A DNA stretch of 64,000 nt from Chondrus crispus. Taxonomy: Eukaryota; Rhodophyta; Florideophyceae; Gigartinales; Gigartinaceae. The number at the start of each line of letters is the position of its first letter. Position 1 is the first letter of the stretch. The notes under the pieces are model-generated. The model did not search any database and was not told the DNA's origin. It saw only the letters and a program-made list of their open reading frames with translations. The stretch covers positions 1 through 64,000 of the forward strand of contig NW_005179316.1 of assembly GCF_000350225.1 (NCBI RefSeq). Reading direction: 5' to 3'. Shown here piece after piece: positions 32,701-41,942 of this stretch. A program made the translations under genes and the position numbers.

Positions 32701-33057
32701 CTGAGTTTCGAAGGGACCCACTGAAATCACCGAAAGAAAGGCGAGCGGCCATCGCATCCCGAATCACATCTTCAGGTGACTCAACCGGGGCGAACCGCTC
32801 GACCAAGACGTTCTTGACCTTCTGGTAGTCGGAGCCATCTGCACTGATATCTCCGTTCTGGACAAAGGCTTGATAAAAGAAGTCTAATGCATCTCCCTCC
32901 AGGTAGCGAAGGAGTTCAGATGCCCTTTCTTCGTCCGACTTGCCAGAGGTGGCAACATTCTCGAAGACGAAGAAGAACTTGTGAACGTCGGCCGGCTTCG
33001 ACCCGTCAAACTGTGACAGGGAGCCGTCTTCTTTGCCACCCCTCCACAAGAGTACCA

Positions 33058-33374
33058 TGTTGACAGCTAAAAAAGGGGGCTGCGCGCGTAGGGGAGAGAG
33101 AAAAGCGAGATGTTTATTGCAAGAGGGGGGGGTCAGTCCCCGTGTTTTTTTTCTGTTGTGTCCCCCCTGTCGCGGGGTGTCGCGGCGCGCCCCTTACTCT
33201 TATAGAGGGGCCGCCAGCATCTTCCACTTCCCAGGACCGCCGCCCTTCAAAGGGAGATTGTCCACGTGTACACCTGGCGTACACGTAGACCAATAAAATC
33301 ATCTTTTCAAGGCTTTGGTCCTGGGGCCACTCCTGGGTACTGTACCCTGTACAGTACCCCAAATCTCCCCCACA
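33058..33374 (-). repeat. 5' LTR of the H3-tail Gypsy element
   Basis: Direct-repeat partner of 28074-28396. Its inner edge adjoins TGGTACTCTTGTGG, the expected place of the primer site, which also overlaps the first codon of the gag frame. Confidence 0.9.
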
Positions 33375-34557
33375 TATCTCAATGTCCAAAAGTGCCAGAA
33401 AATCATCCCTCATGGATTTTGAGAATGGATGCTCACTCTGGGCAAATAAATTTGCCTCCTTTCTCAAAGCCACAGCTGCTGCCTGCAAACGATTTAGAGA
33501 GGGCTTCTTTGCCTCACAGCGCTCTTCTTCTCTTTGTGCATCTGCCCTTCAAGATGTTTAAGTACACGTGCATGAAAGACTGTCGTAACGTTCATGCACG
33601 TGTACTCTACAGTATGTTTTGAGACTGGAAGAGTATGACACAGTGTTGTACTCGATGCTGATGTCAGGGCTTACGTCAGTGGCCTTCGCGGTAGCGAGAA
33701 GGCAGTTTTTGGATGGGCCTCAGCTCGTTGTTGGTGACACAAAGGTTGTTTTTTTGTTACTTTCAAGAGTATTTGAGTTTCGCGTCAGCTTTGAGCTGCA
33801 TCAGATGGGTGCAGGCCCCAGTTTTATTAGCGTTTTAAGTTGTCAGCTCTGTCAGCTGGACTTCACCCCTTTGTTTGGGGCCGTTGCGGGGCACCTGCAT
33901 CCAGCTCCAGTACAGTGACCCCCACTGGTACAGTGACCCTAATGGCCTTTCCGGGTCGCCACCTTTAGGGGTCACTGTATCGAGATTTTTCTCTGTATTG
34001 AGATTGCAAAGAATAAAGTACATGTATAATTGGTGATGTTAAGGAATGCATGCCTCTATTCCGGAGTTATCGTACATCTTGTGTGTCTGCCTGTCTGCCT
34101 CTCTCTTTATGCGTTGGTGGCGCAATGGCAGACTGTACAAAAGAAACGGGTTGAGCGCGATGTGCATCCTTCCGATCCGCTGCCTCCTACAGTGAGGGAA
34201 AGTGTGGAAGCTAGAAAACCTGTGACCCTTTTACTCATGCCTGTTATTCTGTCTCTACTTGTACTACTTCGCTGGGCACAGGGTTGTGCTGGAGGCACAG
34301 CCCCCGTGCCACTCACTGTCGTGCTGGAGCGCTCCGCGTGTCACTTCGTCCACAGTGGTACGCAGTACACTTGTGCGCTCTGTCGATGACGAAGTGTCCT
34401 CGCAGTAGAGAGCTTTTGCAATCCGAAAATTCGTTAATTTATGAATCGTTTCACGCATATTTTCCATACCGAAGATTCAGTCATATTTGTGGGATTTTAA
34501 GCTTTCGCAACTTTTCATTTGTGACTACAGTACAGTACACTCAAAACAGTAGGAGGA
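33375..34557. other. Repeat-derived spacer
   Basis: Holds a perfect 15-bp inverted repeat (GTACACGTGCATGAA at 33562-33576, TTCATGCACGTGTAC at 33591-33605) and the inverted TACAGTGACC repeat copy (33905-34015). No supported gene. A GTGGCGCAATGGCAGA box-A-like string near 34118 has no convincing B box, so no tRNA is called. Confidence 0.55.
33905..34015 (-). repeat. TACAGTGACC-rich repeat, right inverted copy
   Basis: The reverse complement contains ACAGAGAAAAATCTCGATAC then AGTGACCCC, matching 27757-27795 with few differences. The order on the two sides is inverted, as expected of element termini. Confidence 0.55.
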
Positions 34558-34698
34558 TGTGACAACACTCATACACGTGCACACGCAGCCACGTAGCACA
34601 CCATGCACCGCCACTCTCAGACGACGACGCCAGGCCGTAGTCTTAAGATAGAGAGCTAGCCAGTGCGTGAATAAACGAGACATCGTTCCTTCACCACA
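34558..34698 (+). repeat. Putative short Copia-type LTR
   Basis: Starts TGTGACAACACTC after a purine-rich AGTAGGAGGA and ends TTCACCACA, with AATAAA near 34671. It is followed at once by GGTTATGGACCC, a near-match to the tRNA-iMet anticodon-arm primer site of the Copia element at 3100-8103 (GGTTATGAGCCC). No partner LTR was found, so it is either a fragment or a relic. Confidence 0.45.
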
Positions 34699-34702
34699 GG
34701 TT

Positions 34703-35044
34703 ATGGACCCTACGCAAAAACCACTGAAGAACGATCAACCCACCGCGGAGCAACCTACAAGACGATCAGCGCGCCACCGCCAAGGACGCACACAGCAAGC
34801 GTCCCGCAACAGCCCATTGGAGTACACCCCCGGCCACAACCCCGCGCCTCCACTCTCCAGTGTCGAGCGCCAGCCCATCTCGCCTCCACTCACAATTGTC
34901 GAGAGCCCGCCCACCGCGCCTCCACCCACAAGTGTAGAGAGCCTTCCAACCGAGACCCCACAAGCCAGCGGCGAGAACCACCCCACCACGCATCAACGTC
35001 GAAGAGTAGTGTGGGATAACTCCTCTCCGCCCTGGGTTGGGTGA
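34703..35044 (+). CDS. Small proline-rich ORF, unknown
   Basis: 113 residues from ATG 34703, the first ATG after the putative LTR and overlapping its primer-site-like sequence. A basic stretch (PTRRSARHRQGRTQ) precedes three imperfect repeats of SVE(R/S)xPxSPP type. No known domain. Position suggests the leader protein or gag start of a retroelement; a chance open frame is also possible. Confidence 0.35.
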   Translation: MDPTQKPLKNDQPTAEQPTRRSARHRQGRTQQASRNSPLEYTPGHNPAPPLSSVERQPISPPLTIVESPPTAPPPTSVESLPTETPQASGENHPTTHQRRRVVWDNSSPPWVG

Positions 35045-35771
35045 GAGGCAGAGGCTATAGCGAGGGAGCACGCAGCGTGGACGCGACGCACTAATTGAGC
35101 CGATCGGACGAGCTCGCGAAAAGGGAGTGGCTCACTGGCCAGTTACGCGCAGTCGCCCGGTGGTGCGTGAACGGGAGCGACCGGTAACGGGTTAGAAGCC
35201 AGCGCGCGCGACAGACCACAGAAAACGGACGTACGTAGGCGCAAAAGAGACGGGGGCGAGCTTGCCCCCGTTTACTGGTGGGGACGGGTGCCAGGTCTTA
35301 ACCCCGCAGAGGGACGCCTCGGACACCTGTCCCAGTACAGTAGTACAGTACCTGCCGCCTAGTGCGTGCCGGGTACTGTACACAATTAATAAACTAGCGC
35401 CATAATTGCTACTACCGCACGGGGGCTGCTACTACACGTGTGCACTACTGTACACGCGTGTTGCTTACAGACTACCGCACGGACGACACGTGTGCTAACG
35501 CGCACACGTAACACGCGTAGACTACCGCTCGGAAGACACGTGCACTACTGTACACGTACGCCAGATTACGACCGCTCGGCATGCGCGCGCTCTCGCTACA
35601 CGTGAGCACAACCGCCCACGTGTATACCGTACACGGCCGCCCGATGACCTCCGCGCGCTCGCGCCGGTCATTATACTACAGACCTCGCCCCTTAGCTTTC
35701 GCTACGTCCCCGTAGCGACCCTCTACTCGAGCGCGCGGGTCCGTTCCGGACGTTTCCTTCTATCGCGCACG
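35045..35771. promoter_or_regulatory. CACGTG-rich segment upstream of an ORF
   Basis: Between about 35435 and 35640 at least five CACGTG palindromes occur, in settings such as ACACGTGTGC and GACACGTGCAC, spaced irregularly within degenerate repeats of a CTACCGCNCGG word. CACGTG is the G-box/E-box bound by bZIP and bHLH factors in plants and fungi. The cluster lies 150-350 bp upstream of the ORFs at 35772 and 36002. A regulatory role is inferred; repeat expansion could equally explain the density. Confidence 0.4.
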
Positions 35772-37129
35772 ATGCGGGGACAGAAGCCCCTCCGTGCGGA
35801 TGATCATGCCCCCTGGCTCATCAGCGAGCTGGCGGTATATAACGCCGCGGGTTCATCCGATTCGGAGAGCGCGTCTTCCGATTCTCCCCACGCGATCCAC
35901 ACTGACCCCCCTGCGCGCTTCCCCAACACTCCCCTGCGAACTCAGAAACCTCCTCCGACAGCGACGACGACATCCCCCTACAGCGGCTCTTCAACCAACC
36001 CATGGACGGTCATTGCGACACTTCCGCTGTGCGCGCGTACAGGCAGCCGTTGAGCCCGCCTCGGGCTCCGGCAGCAACGCCGGTCGGTCCCACCTTCCAA
36101 CCGCAGCAACGCCTTCGCGGCAACCTGCAACCGCCCACTGGAGTGGCGGGGCCCGCGCAAGCGCCAATTGATTCGCCCGTACCGGTCGCTTCGCCACCGC
36201 TGGGCGTCCAAGCAACAAAGTCCTCGCCGCTGCCCCTCGCGGGCGTGGATCCAAGAATGGTCGAGGCGGACCCGGGGCTCCCCGTGGAGCTGCCGCCGCC
36301 TCCCATGTCGCCGCTGCCCGCTGCGGGTACGGCGCTCACAAGGGCCGCTTCCGAGGCGCCGTACGCGGCGCCGGCGCCGTCGAGTAGCGTAGCGCTTGCG
36401 CCGGCCGGACGGGGAGCGACAACGTCGCTGGGGCGGGTATTCACCGTCCCGAGTACCCTGGGCTGGCTGCGCAGCGGCGTCGGTTCCGTACGGTCGCTGT
36501 GGCCCGGGTCCTCGATGGAACACCGCCACCGGCGCGCACGCCGACGCGCCGCGGGCCGCAAGCCTCCGCTTACGGTCGAGGAGTACGTTCAGCGGAACCT
36601 GCTGGACGCGGCGAGGTTCGCGGCCATTCCGATGGTGCGCGCGATCAAGACTCCGTCCGGACGCGGTGCCGTGGCGCAAGAGAACCGCGCCGGCGCGTGG
36701 AAGGCGCGATGGCGTCACGCTCCGTGTCGGACGCCGGCCGCGGCGGGCAGTGACTTGCTCTATGTCCGCTGCGAGAGCGAGGAAAAGTACCACATCTCGC
36801 TGCTGAACCTCTTCGGTCGGTATCGCCGCTACGAGGGCCTGGCGCCCGACGTCCGCTTGGTGGCCTTTCCGCGGCCTTCCGACAGCTGGTACAGCGTCGC
36901 GAACCGAGCGCGGTGGGGTGAGGACGCAGCGCGCGAGAGTCGGCTGCGCTGGCGCCGGGTGGACGATTTCTTCCACATGTGGCACAGCACCGAGTTTTTC
37001 TCGGTGCCCAGCGCAGCGCGACGCGGCCTGTACCCCGCTGTAGTGCAATGCGCACCTGAAAAGGGGGGTGAAAAGAAAGGAAAATATTTGGATATGAGAA
37101 GTAGTCCGAGTTGGGGGACACACGTGTGA
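35772..37129 (+). CDS. Unassigned Pro/Ser/Arg-rich coding region
   Basis: Two overlapping frames are coding-like. The first starts at ATG 35772 (MRGQKPLRADDHAPWL...) and is Ser/Pro-rich. The second is open from about 35912 and has ATG 36002; it runs 375 codons to 37127. Its N-terminal half is disordered and proline-rich; its C-terminal half (about 190-340) looks folded (VEEYVQRNLLDAARFAAIPMVRAIK, YHISLLNLFGRYRRYEGLAPDV, RVDDFFHMWHSTEFFSVPSA). The acidic SSDSDDDIPLQRLF just before 36002 joins the two frames if an intron or single-base slip is assumed near 35910. No family is recognised. It is the only GC-rich, structured-looking ORF between the two Gypsy regions and could be a host gene or a retroelement gag. 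Confidence 0.45.
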
Positions 37130-37189
37130 ATAATTGCACAGTTTTAATTTTTAATTATTTAATTTTATTTAGTTAATTAGTTGGCATTA

Positions 37190-37300
37190 ACTTTGCTGAC
37201 ACTAGATTTGATCTAGGATCTAGCGCCGCGAGCCACTGTAGTGGCTCCGGCGGGGCGATATATACCTTAGCCCTCTGACCACCAAGTCAGTAAAGGTAAC
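37190..37300 (-). other. Possible tRNA-like or SINE-like segment
   Basis: On the minus strand CTGACTTGGTGGTCAGAGGGCTAAGG resembles the 5' acceptor and D-arm with box A of a class II tRNA. About 60 nt on, CTAG-ATCAAAT-CTAG resembles a T arm, and GTCAG could pair with the starting CTGAC. A strong stem (GAGCCAC-TACA-GTGGCTC) fills the middle instead of a normal anticodon arm. It may be a tRNA-derived repeat or chance; no functional tRNA is claimed. Confidence 0.2.
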
Positions 37301-38430
37301 CCGAGTTGCCAGAGTTGAATATCGCCTTGGTCGAAGTCCGTCTTTCCCAAGACGCTCCCTTTTACCACAGATTTCGTTATCCTTTGCGCTCGGGGGTTCC
37401 CTTTCCTTTTCCTTTATTTCACCTATCCTTTTCTATTTCTATCTCTATTTCTGTTCCCTTATCTTGTGTTGGTGCCATCGGCTTTGGTTGCGACCGGACC
37501 GGCGTAGGTGTCTTTGCCATCGGGCGACACGTGGGTGTAGCGCTGCTACTTGTTTACGACCACCGACGGAGGCTGTTGCAACGACGTTTCCCTCGAAGGC
37601 CCTGTTGTGTATACAGGACAGTGTTGGTTCCATCGGATACAGGTTGCGACCGTTTCGGTGTCGGTACTTTGCCATCGGGCAGTACGGAGGTGTAGCACTG
37701 CTACGTGTTTGCTAATTCCCGTCGGGCTGCGTTGCGACGCCCCCGTCGAAGACCTTATCAAGGGTATAAGGTGTAACAGGCGCTCCGCGAGCATTGGATT
37801 TACGACCCATCGGGCCCGGCTTTCTAATTACCGCCTCGAACTCGCCGAGCAGCTGCCTGTACAAGACTCTATAACCATTCGTCCCGGGGCGGGCCTCTTC
37901 CTTTTGCCCCCCCCCCTGTCAGGGACTTGAGCTACTGTGGGCCGCAAACCCCCTTAAAGGGAAAGGGAGAATCGGACACTCCGTAGGGCTGTGCCGTCGG
38001 CAACTCTTGTTGGTTGTTGTTTGTTGGTTGTGTTGTCACTGGACCGTTAGACCCTGGTTCCGGCCTGGCAGGCACATTGCACTACATAAGTGGTCTCCCG
38101 ACCTAGAATCTGGAACTGAACACAGAAGTCGGAAATTGGTAAATTAGTTCGATAGGTCTCGTTTATTAAGAGCGGACCGTGACATCAATCCAACCCAAGG
38201 ACGTCGGTCCTGGGGTCAGAAGGGCTGGATCAGCTCAAGAGTCGAGGATTCCGCGAGGACCTCGTACACGAAGCCAAGAAAATTCGGCTACTGATCCAGT
38301 TGCAGAAGCGTCTCTTTCGGAGACAGCCGTTGAGAAAAATGGCCTGGAAGAGAAGTTCGAGAAATTGAGCATGGAGATTCGTCAGGAGACGAAGAGCAAG
38401 TTCGACGACACAGGAAGGTCAGATTTATGA
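37300..38430 (+). mobile_element. 5' end of a Gypsy-type element (LTR end, primer site, gag start)
   Basis: TGGTCTCCCGACCTAGAA at 38091-38108 is identical to the primer site of the whole Gypsy element (62287-62304, minus) and lies four bases after a terminal CTACA. The sequence upstream (to perhaps 37300 or further) is taken as its LTR and includes a tandem duplication with a period of about 160 bp (about 37468-37770; CATCGG...TTTGCCATCGGGC...GTAGC.CTGCTAC). Downstream a charged ORF (about 38179-38430) may be the gag start. No pol or second LTR follows, so it is a broken remnant. Confidence 0.45.
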
Positions 38431-38890
38431 TAAATTTAATAAAAGCAATGATGTTGCTATTTTTGGGGCCAAAAAATGCTGCATTTTTTCCAGCAATGAA
38501 CGGTGGCCCGTGGGTCATTGGTTCGCGGGCAGCCATATTTTGCCAGCTTTTTTGGCCGTTTCCATTCAGCACGGGGATGAGGGGCGTTTCTGGTTCCGGC
38601 CAGTGACTGGACCAGAATTTTTGCTGGAGTACCATAGTTGTAACGGAAATGTTTTTTTGATACCTCGATGTAGCAAAGTGATTTGCTATTCTGCTGCCTA
38701 CTAAACCAGCGCTTGCCCGTGATGTCCTTAACCTTCAAGTGCTCGTACCAGAATAAGCTCATGCCTAACCCGCGCTAGTACCAGAGGCGTTCATCGACCT
38801 TTTCACGTTTTCTCAACTGATTGAGTCCTCTCGCCATCATTTTTCCTTTGCTTCCCGACTTTGCGCATCCTGTGTTCCTACTGAGGCTCA
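38431..38890. other. Upstream region of the 720-residue ORF
   Basis: A/T-rich, no coding frame supported; a CT-rich tract (TTTTCCTTTGCTTCCC) sits about 45 bp upstream of ATG 38891 and may belong to its promoter. Confidence 0.4.
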
Positions 38891-41053
38891 ATGACCCCGC
38901 GAAAAAGGTCTGGGAAGAAGGCAGGGCGTGCTCATTCGCGTTCTGCAGCCATGAAACCCGCTGCTTCAGGCAATCAGCGAGGCCGCTTGTCTCAGCAGAA
39001 GGGACCTCTGACATCTCGGAAGTCTAACAGCCAAGCGCCTGGGGCTCAGGTCCCCGCGGAACGCCGGTCATCTCCTCGTGTTGCGGCCGAAGCTACTCCC
39101 GCAGCGGCTGGGCAGGAATTCCGGCGGGTTTCAAGCAATACAGTCAGGACACCCCAAGGCAGTCCGCCATCTCACACGTGCTCACTTCCCGTTCGAAGTC
39201 AGGGAAGTGGTCCGTCTGATGCAGCACCTCTGCGTGCGGGCAAGCGCAAGCGCGCCATCGGTTCGTCTCCGGGTGAAGACTTTTCCCTTTTGTTCGGGGA
39301 TGGAGATCATGGCGAGGAAGATGAACACACAGAACGCAAACGGGCGAACCGTCAGTTGCTCGAGCTCCATGGACGCGAGCCAGAGGAGTACGTAGAAGAG
39401 AGTGTGCAGGCTAGTGCAGCAGAGATGGACGGGGTCGCCGAAACTCAAGATGTGGAAGACGTCGTCGTTCCCACGCGTCGTGAGTGCATGGCAGGTTCCT
39501 TGCCGAGTCAGCCCCGGGGCCCCCATTTGGCTCGAGCACTTGGGGAAGACTCTATCCACGGAGTACTTCGAGTCATGCGGGAACTGCATGCTGGTTTGGA
39601 GAAGCAGCTCGCCATTGAAAAAAAGGAAATTCTGGGTGCAATCAAGGCTGTATCTTCTCGTGTCTCAACCTTAGAGCGGACGTTATCACGCTGCCAGGAC
39701 GCCGTCAACATTGTTCTTCTGAATTCCGCCCTGCCGAAGACAGGAAAAGCAGCCGAGAAGGCCTCTTTAAACGACCTCCTTAGGCCTATGGAGGACATCT
39801 TCGCAGGGAAATTCATGTGCATTATCTTCACAAGAGCGTTGATAAATTGCACCTTGAGAGTTCTTCCTCAGAGAAAGGAAGCGAGTGAATCCTTAGAGGG
39901 TGTGAGTCGTGACACACAATTTTCCAAGCTTCAATTGGACGTCAATAGTTCCGAAGTGTTGGGGTTCGGACTTTTACTTGTCGAGGTCCTTTTGTGGAAA
40001 AGGGACCCAAGCGAGGAGAAAACCGAGGAGCTGCTGGGTACGAAGCAAGCTCGTCAGTATCTGGTCCTGCGAAAGGCTTGGGGAAAGAGCTTGATTGCAA
40101 ATGCAATGAACAATCCGAGTATTGGGACGAAGTCACTCGAAATGGTACATCCGAACATCCGCGGGAAGCTGAAGACCGCTGAGAAACCTTTTTGGCTGAG
40201 GCCGGGCTATATAACAATGATCACAGTCGAGTCTTTCTTCAACGAAGAATTTGCTTCAACGGCCATCAAGAAGGCCCGGCGTGTGGCTCGGCGTCGAAGC
40301 GATAAGATGGGGGAAGATGAGCCAATTGGATTCATCAAGGACGAATACATTAGGGTTGAGATCGTTCGGCGCGTTTTCAAGATAGGTAATCAGTTTCTGA
40401 ACAAGTCCAGGGAGCTTGGGCGGAAATCCTTCTTTCAAAACTTCTCATATGTTTTCCAAAGTGAAGTGGGAGTCTCATTCCAGTATGAGAATCCACCCCG
40501 CCCGCACATGAACCTCCAAGATATCCCAGACGGAACCTGTCGTACTGCTATGAAGTCGGTCGCTGAGGTGAACCCCCTGAATTTGATAGCATGGAAGAAG
40601 CTGATTTCTGAAAGCGATCCCTTCATATTTATCACTACGTATGACGTTGAGACGAAAGACAAGGATGGAAGGAAGGAGACTCGAAAAATTGTTATCCGAC
40701 TCAATGCCATGCACGTCGCCTTGAAGTTCTTGGTGGCTTTTACCAGGTGTGGCAGTGATGAAGACCTCTATTCAATATCCAAGGAATCCTTTCGTGTGAT
40801 TTACATGACTGCTGTCCTGTTTCGGGAGACCATGCTGATAAAGGTGATCGAGGCGAGGGGTGCATTTTCTCGAAACGAGCAGATATTACATGAAGTGGAT
40901 GGCCAGGATCACCACAATGGATCATGGCGTTCGCGACTGAGATCGCTCTACTCAGATCTTTTGACTGAAGGACAGGGAGAAAAGCGGGGTGAGCTTCCAC
41001 AGCAACTGTCCAGTATTTTGAAGGAGAAGCTAGTGATGTCCGTGGATATGTAA
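38891..41053 (+). CDS. Unassigned 720-residue protein with coiled coil; in-frame extension after the stop
   Basis: Starts at ATG 38891. Residues 1-120 are basic and disordered (Lys/Arg/Ser/Pro), 120-220 acidic (GDHGEEDEHTERK). About 235-285 is a likely coiled coil (VMRELHAGLEKQLAIEKKEI...VSTLERTL). From about 295 to 720 it is globular with no family I recognise (KSFFQNFSYVFQSEVGVSF; DPFIFITTYDVETKDKDGRK). After the TAA at 41051 the same frame stays open for 48 codons to a TAA at 41197 and encodes a strongly acidic tail (EDNDDLSVVDGEDEIQ). The tail is coding-like, so the first stop may be a recent nonsense change, a sequence error or a read-through site. It converges on the minus-strand gene that ends at 41294. 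Host gene or transposon accessory gene is undecided. Confidence 0.65.
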   Translation: MTPRKRSGKKAGRAHSRSAAMKPAASGNQRGRLSQQKGPLTSRKSNSQAPGAQVPAERRSSPRVAAEATPAAAGQEFRRVSSNTVRTPQGSPPSHTCSLPVRSQGSGPSDAAPLRAGKRKRAIGSSPGEDFSLLFGDGDHGEEDEHTERKRANRQLLELHGREPEEYVEESVQASAAEMDGVAETQDVEDVVVPTRRECMAGSLPSQPRGPHLARALGEDSIHGVLRVMRELHAGLEKQLAIEKKEILGAIKAVSSRVSTLERTLSRCQDAVNIVLLNSALPKTGKAAEKASLNDLLRPMEDIFAGKFMCIIFTRALINCTLRVLPQRKEASESLEGVSRDTQFSKLQLDVNSSEVLGFGLLLVEVLLWKRDPSEEKTEELLGTKQARQYLVLRKAWGKSLIANAMNNPSIGTKSLEMVHPNIRGKLKTAEKPFWLRPGYITMITVESFFNEEFASTAIKKARRVARRRSDKMGEDEPIGFIKDEYIRVEIVRRVFKIGNQFLNKSRELGRKSFFQNFSYVFQSEVGVSFQYENPPRPHMNLQDIPDGTCRTAMKSVAEVNPLNLIAWKKLISESDPFIFITTYDVETKDKDGRKETRKIVIRLNAMHVALKFLVAFTRCGSDEDLYSISKESFRVIYMTAVLFRETMLIKVIEARGAFSRNEQILHEVDGQDHHNGSWRSRLRSLYSDLLTEGQGEKRGELPQQLSSILKEKLVMSVDM

Positions 41054-41293
41054 AACTCCGTGCACGATCCCCCGGTCCGTTCAGGTTCACATCAAGAGGA
41101 TAATGATGATCTGAGCGTGGTGGATGGTGAGGATGAAATCCAGGCGGATCAAGTCGAAGACGATGAGGATGTGGTCATGGTCCACGACTTCGATTTATAA
41201 GGGGTCGTATTTGATGTGATAGTGAAACTTCTTAGTTCACCAAAGTGAGAAATGAGTAAAGCGGGAGACTGCTGTAGCATGAATGAATTGAGT

Positions 41294-41893
41294 TTACTTA
41301 AAGAGGCCCAGAACTTTGGCAACATTGATGAATTGCTTCACATGGGCAGACCCTTTGATAGAGATGAATGGGACATGCACTTGAAGTACTCCTAGTACGT
41401 CGCTGCGATTTACATCAGCAAATATAGACTGACAAGGATTGGATTGAAGATTCCATCGCAGGTAGAACGACTCCTTCCGGTCTGATGGTCCGCTGACCAC
41501 TTTTTCAGCACTCATTACCTTGGAAATGCGTTCTTGGAAGTTAAGCTCTGATAGTCTTATGTCTTCCAGTGGATAGGAGTAGGTCTGCTCTATGGAATCC
41601 CAAGTGCAATCCCGACGAAATACAACGTGCCGTTGTTCATCCTCGTCATCCCTTATAACAGCAAGAGAATCTCCAATTGTCATATAGCACGGGTCAGAAA
41701 GAGATTCGGTGTTGGGACCGGCCATACAGCCTATCACTCTGGCAGATACATAATTGTCGGTACCTTTTTCCAGCCTTTTTGCGATGATCACGTCTCTGAC
41801 AACTTGCGGTGATGCTGGTCCGAGTGCTTCTGACAAGTCTAGGAAGCTCCTAAAGTATATAATCGTCTCCTTCACAACTGATTTCCGGCACAT
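41294..41893 (-). CDS. Unassigned protein, downstream exon or ORF
   Basis: 199 residues from ATG 41893; the frame is open a little further upstream to a TAA at about 41920. Good coding character (KETIIYFRSFLDLSEALGPASPQVVRDVIIAKRLEKG; SFYLRWNLQSNP). It lies 50 bp downstream of the stop of the ORF at 41943-42662 on the same strand and may be a second exon of the same gene, but no clean GT-AG pair was settled by eye. No known family. Confidence 0.5.
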   Translation of the reverse strand: MCRKSVVKETIIYFRSFLDLSEALGPASPQVVRDVIIAKRLEKGTDNYVSARVIGCMAGPNTESLSDPCYMTIGDSLAVIRDDEDEQRHVVFRRDCTWDSIEQTYSYPLEDIRLSELNFQERISKVMSAEKVVSGPSDRKESFYLRWNLQSNPCQSIFADVNRSDVLGVLQVHVPFISIKGSAHVKQFINVAKVLGLFK

Positions 41894-41942
41894 ATAATCT
41901 TCCGGAAGAATAGAAACCTTTTATTCGTAGCTGAGCTTTGAC

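Larger units (their letters stand above)
28074..33374 (-). mobile_element. Gypsy-type LTR element with antisense H3-tail ORF, no integrase seen
   Basis: LTRs at 28074-28396 (323 bp) and 33058-33374 (317 bp) are direct repeats ending TG...CA. About four or five substitutions and one small indel by eye make it young. The target duplication TATCT lies at 28069-28073 and 33375-33379. On the minus strand: gag with capsid, two CCHC knuckles and DSGA protease (33058 to about 31361), an acidic linker, RT with YLDDVVVFSKT and RNase H with DHQALSYAF (about 31062-29575). No integrase was found. A purine-rich tract (GGGGAGGGGG) sits by the 3' LTR. Between RNase H and the 3' LTR a plus-strand ORF (28798) starts with a histone H3-like tail. 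It is broken in pol, with a small number of breaks. Confidence 0.85.

Noticed and set aside
34107-34190. tRNA-like string GTGGCGCAATGGCAGA
   Set aside because: Box A resemblance only; no B box (GGTTCRANNCC) or acceptor stem could be paired.
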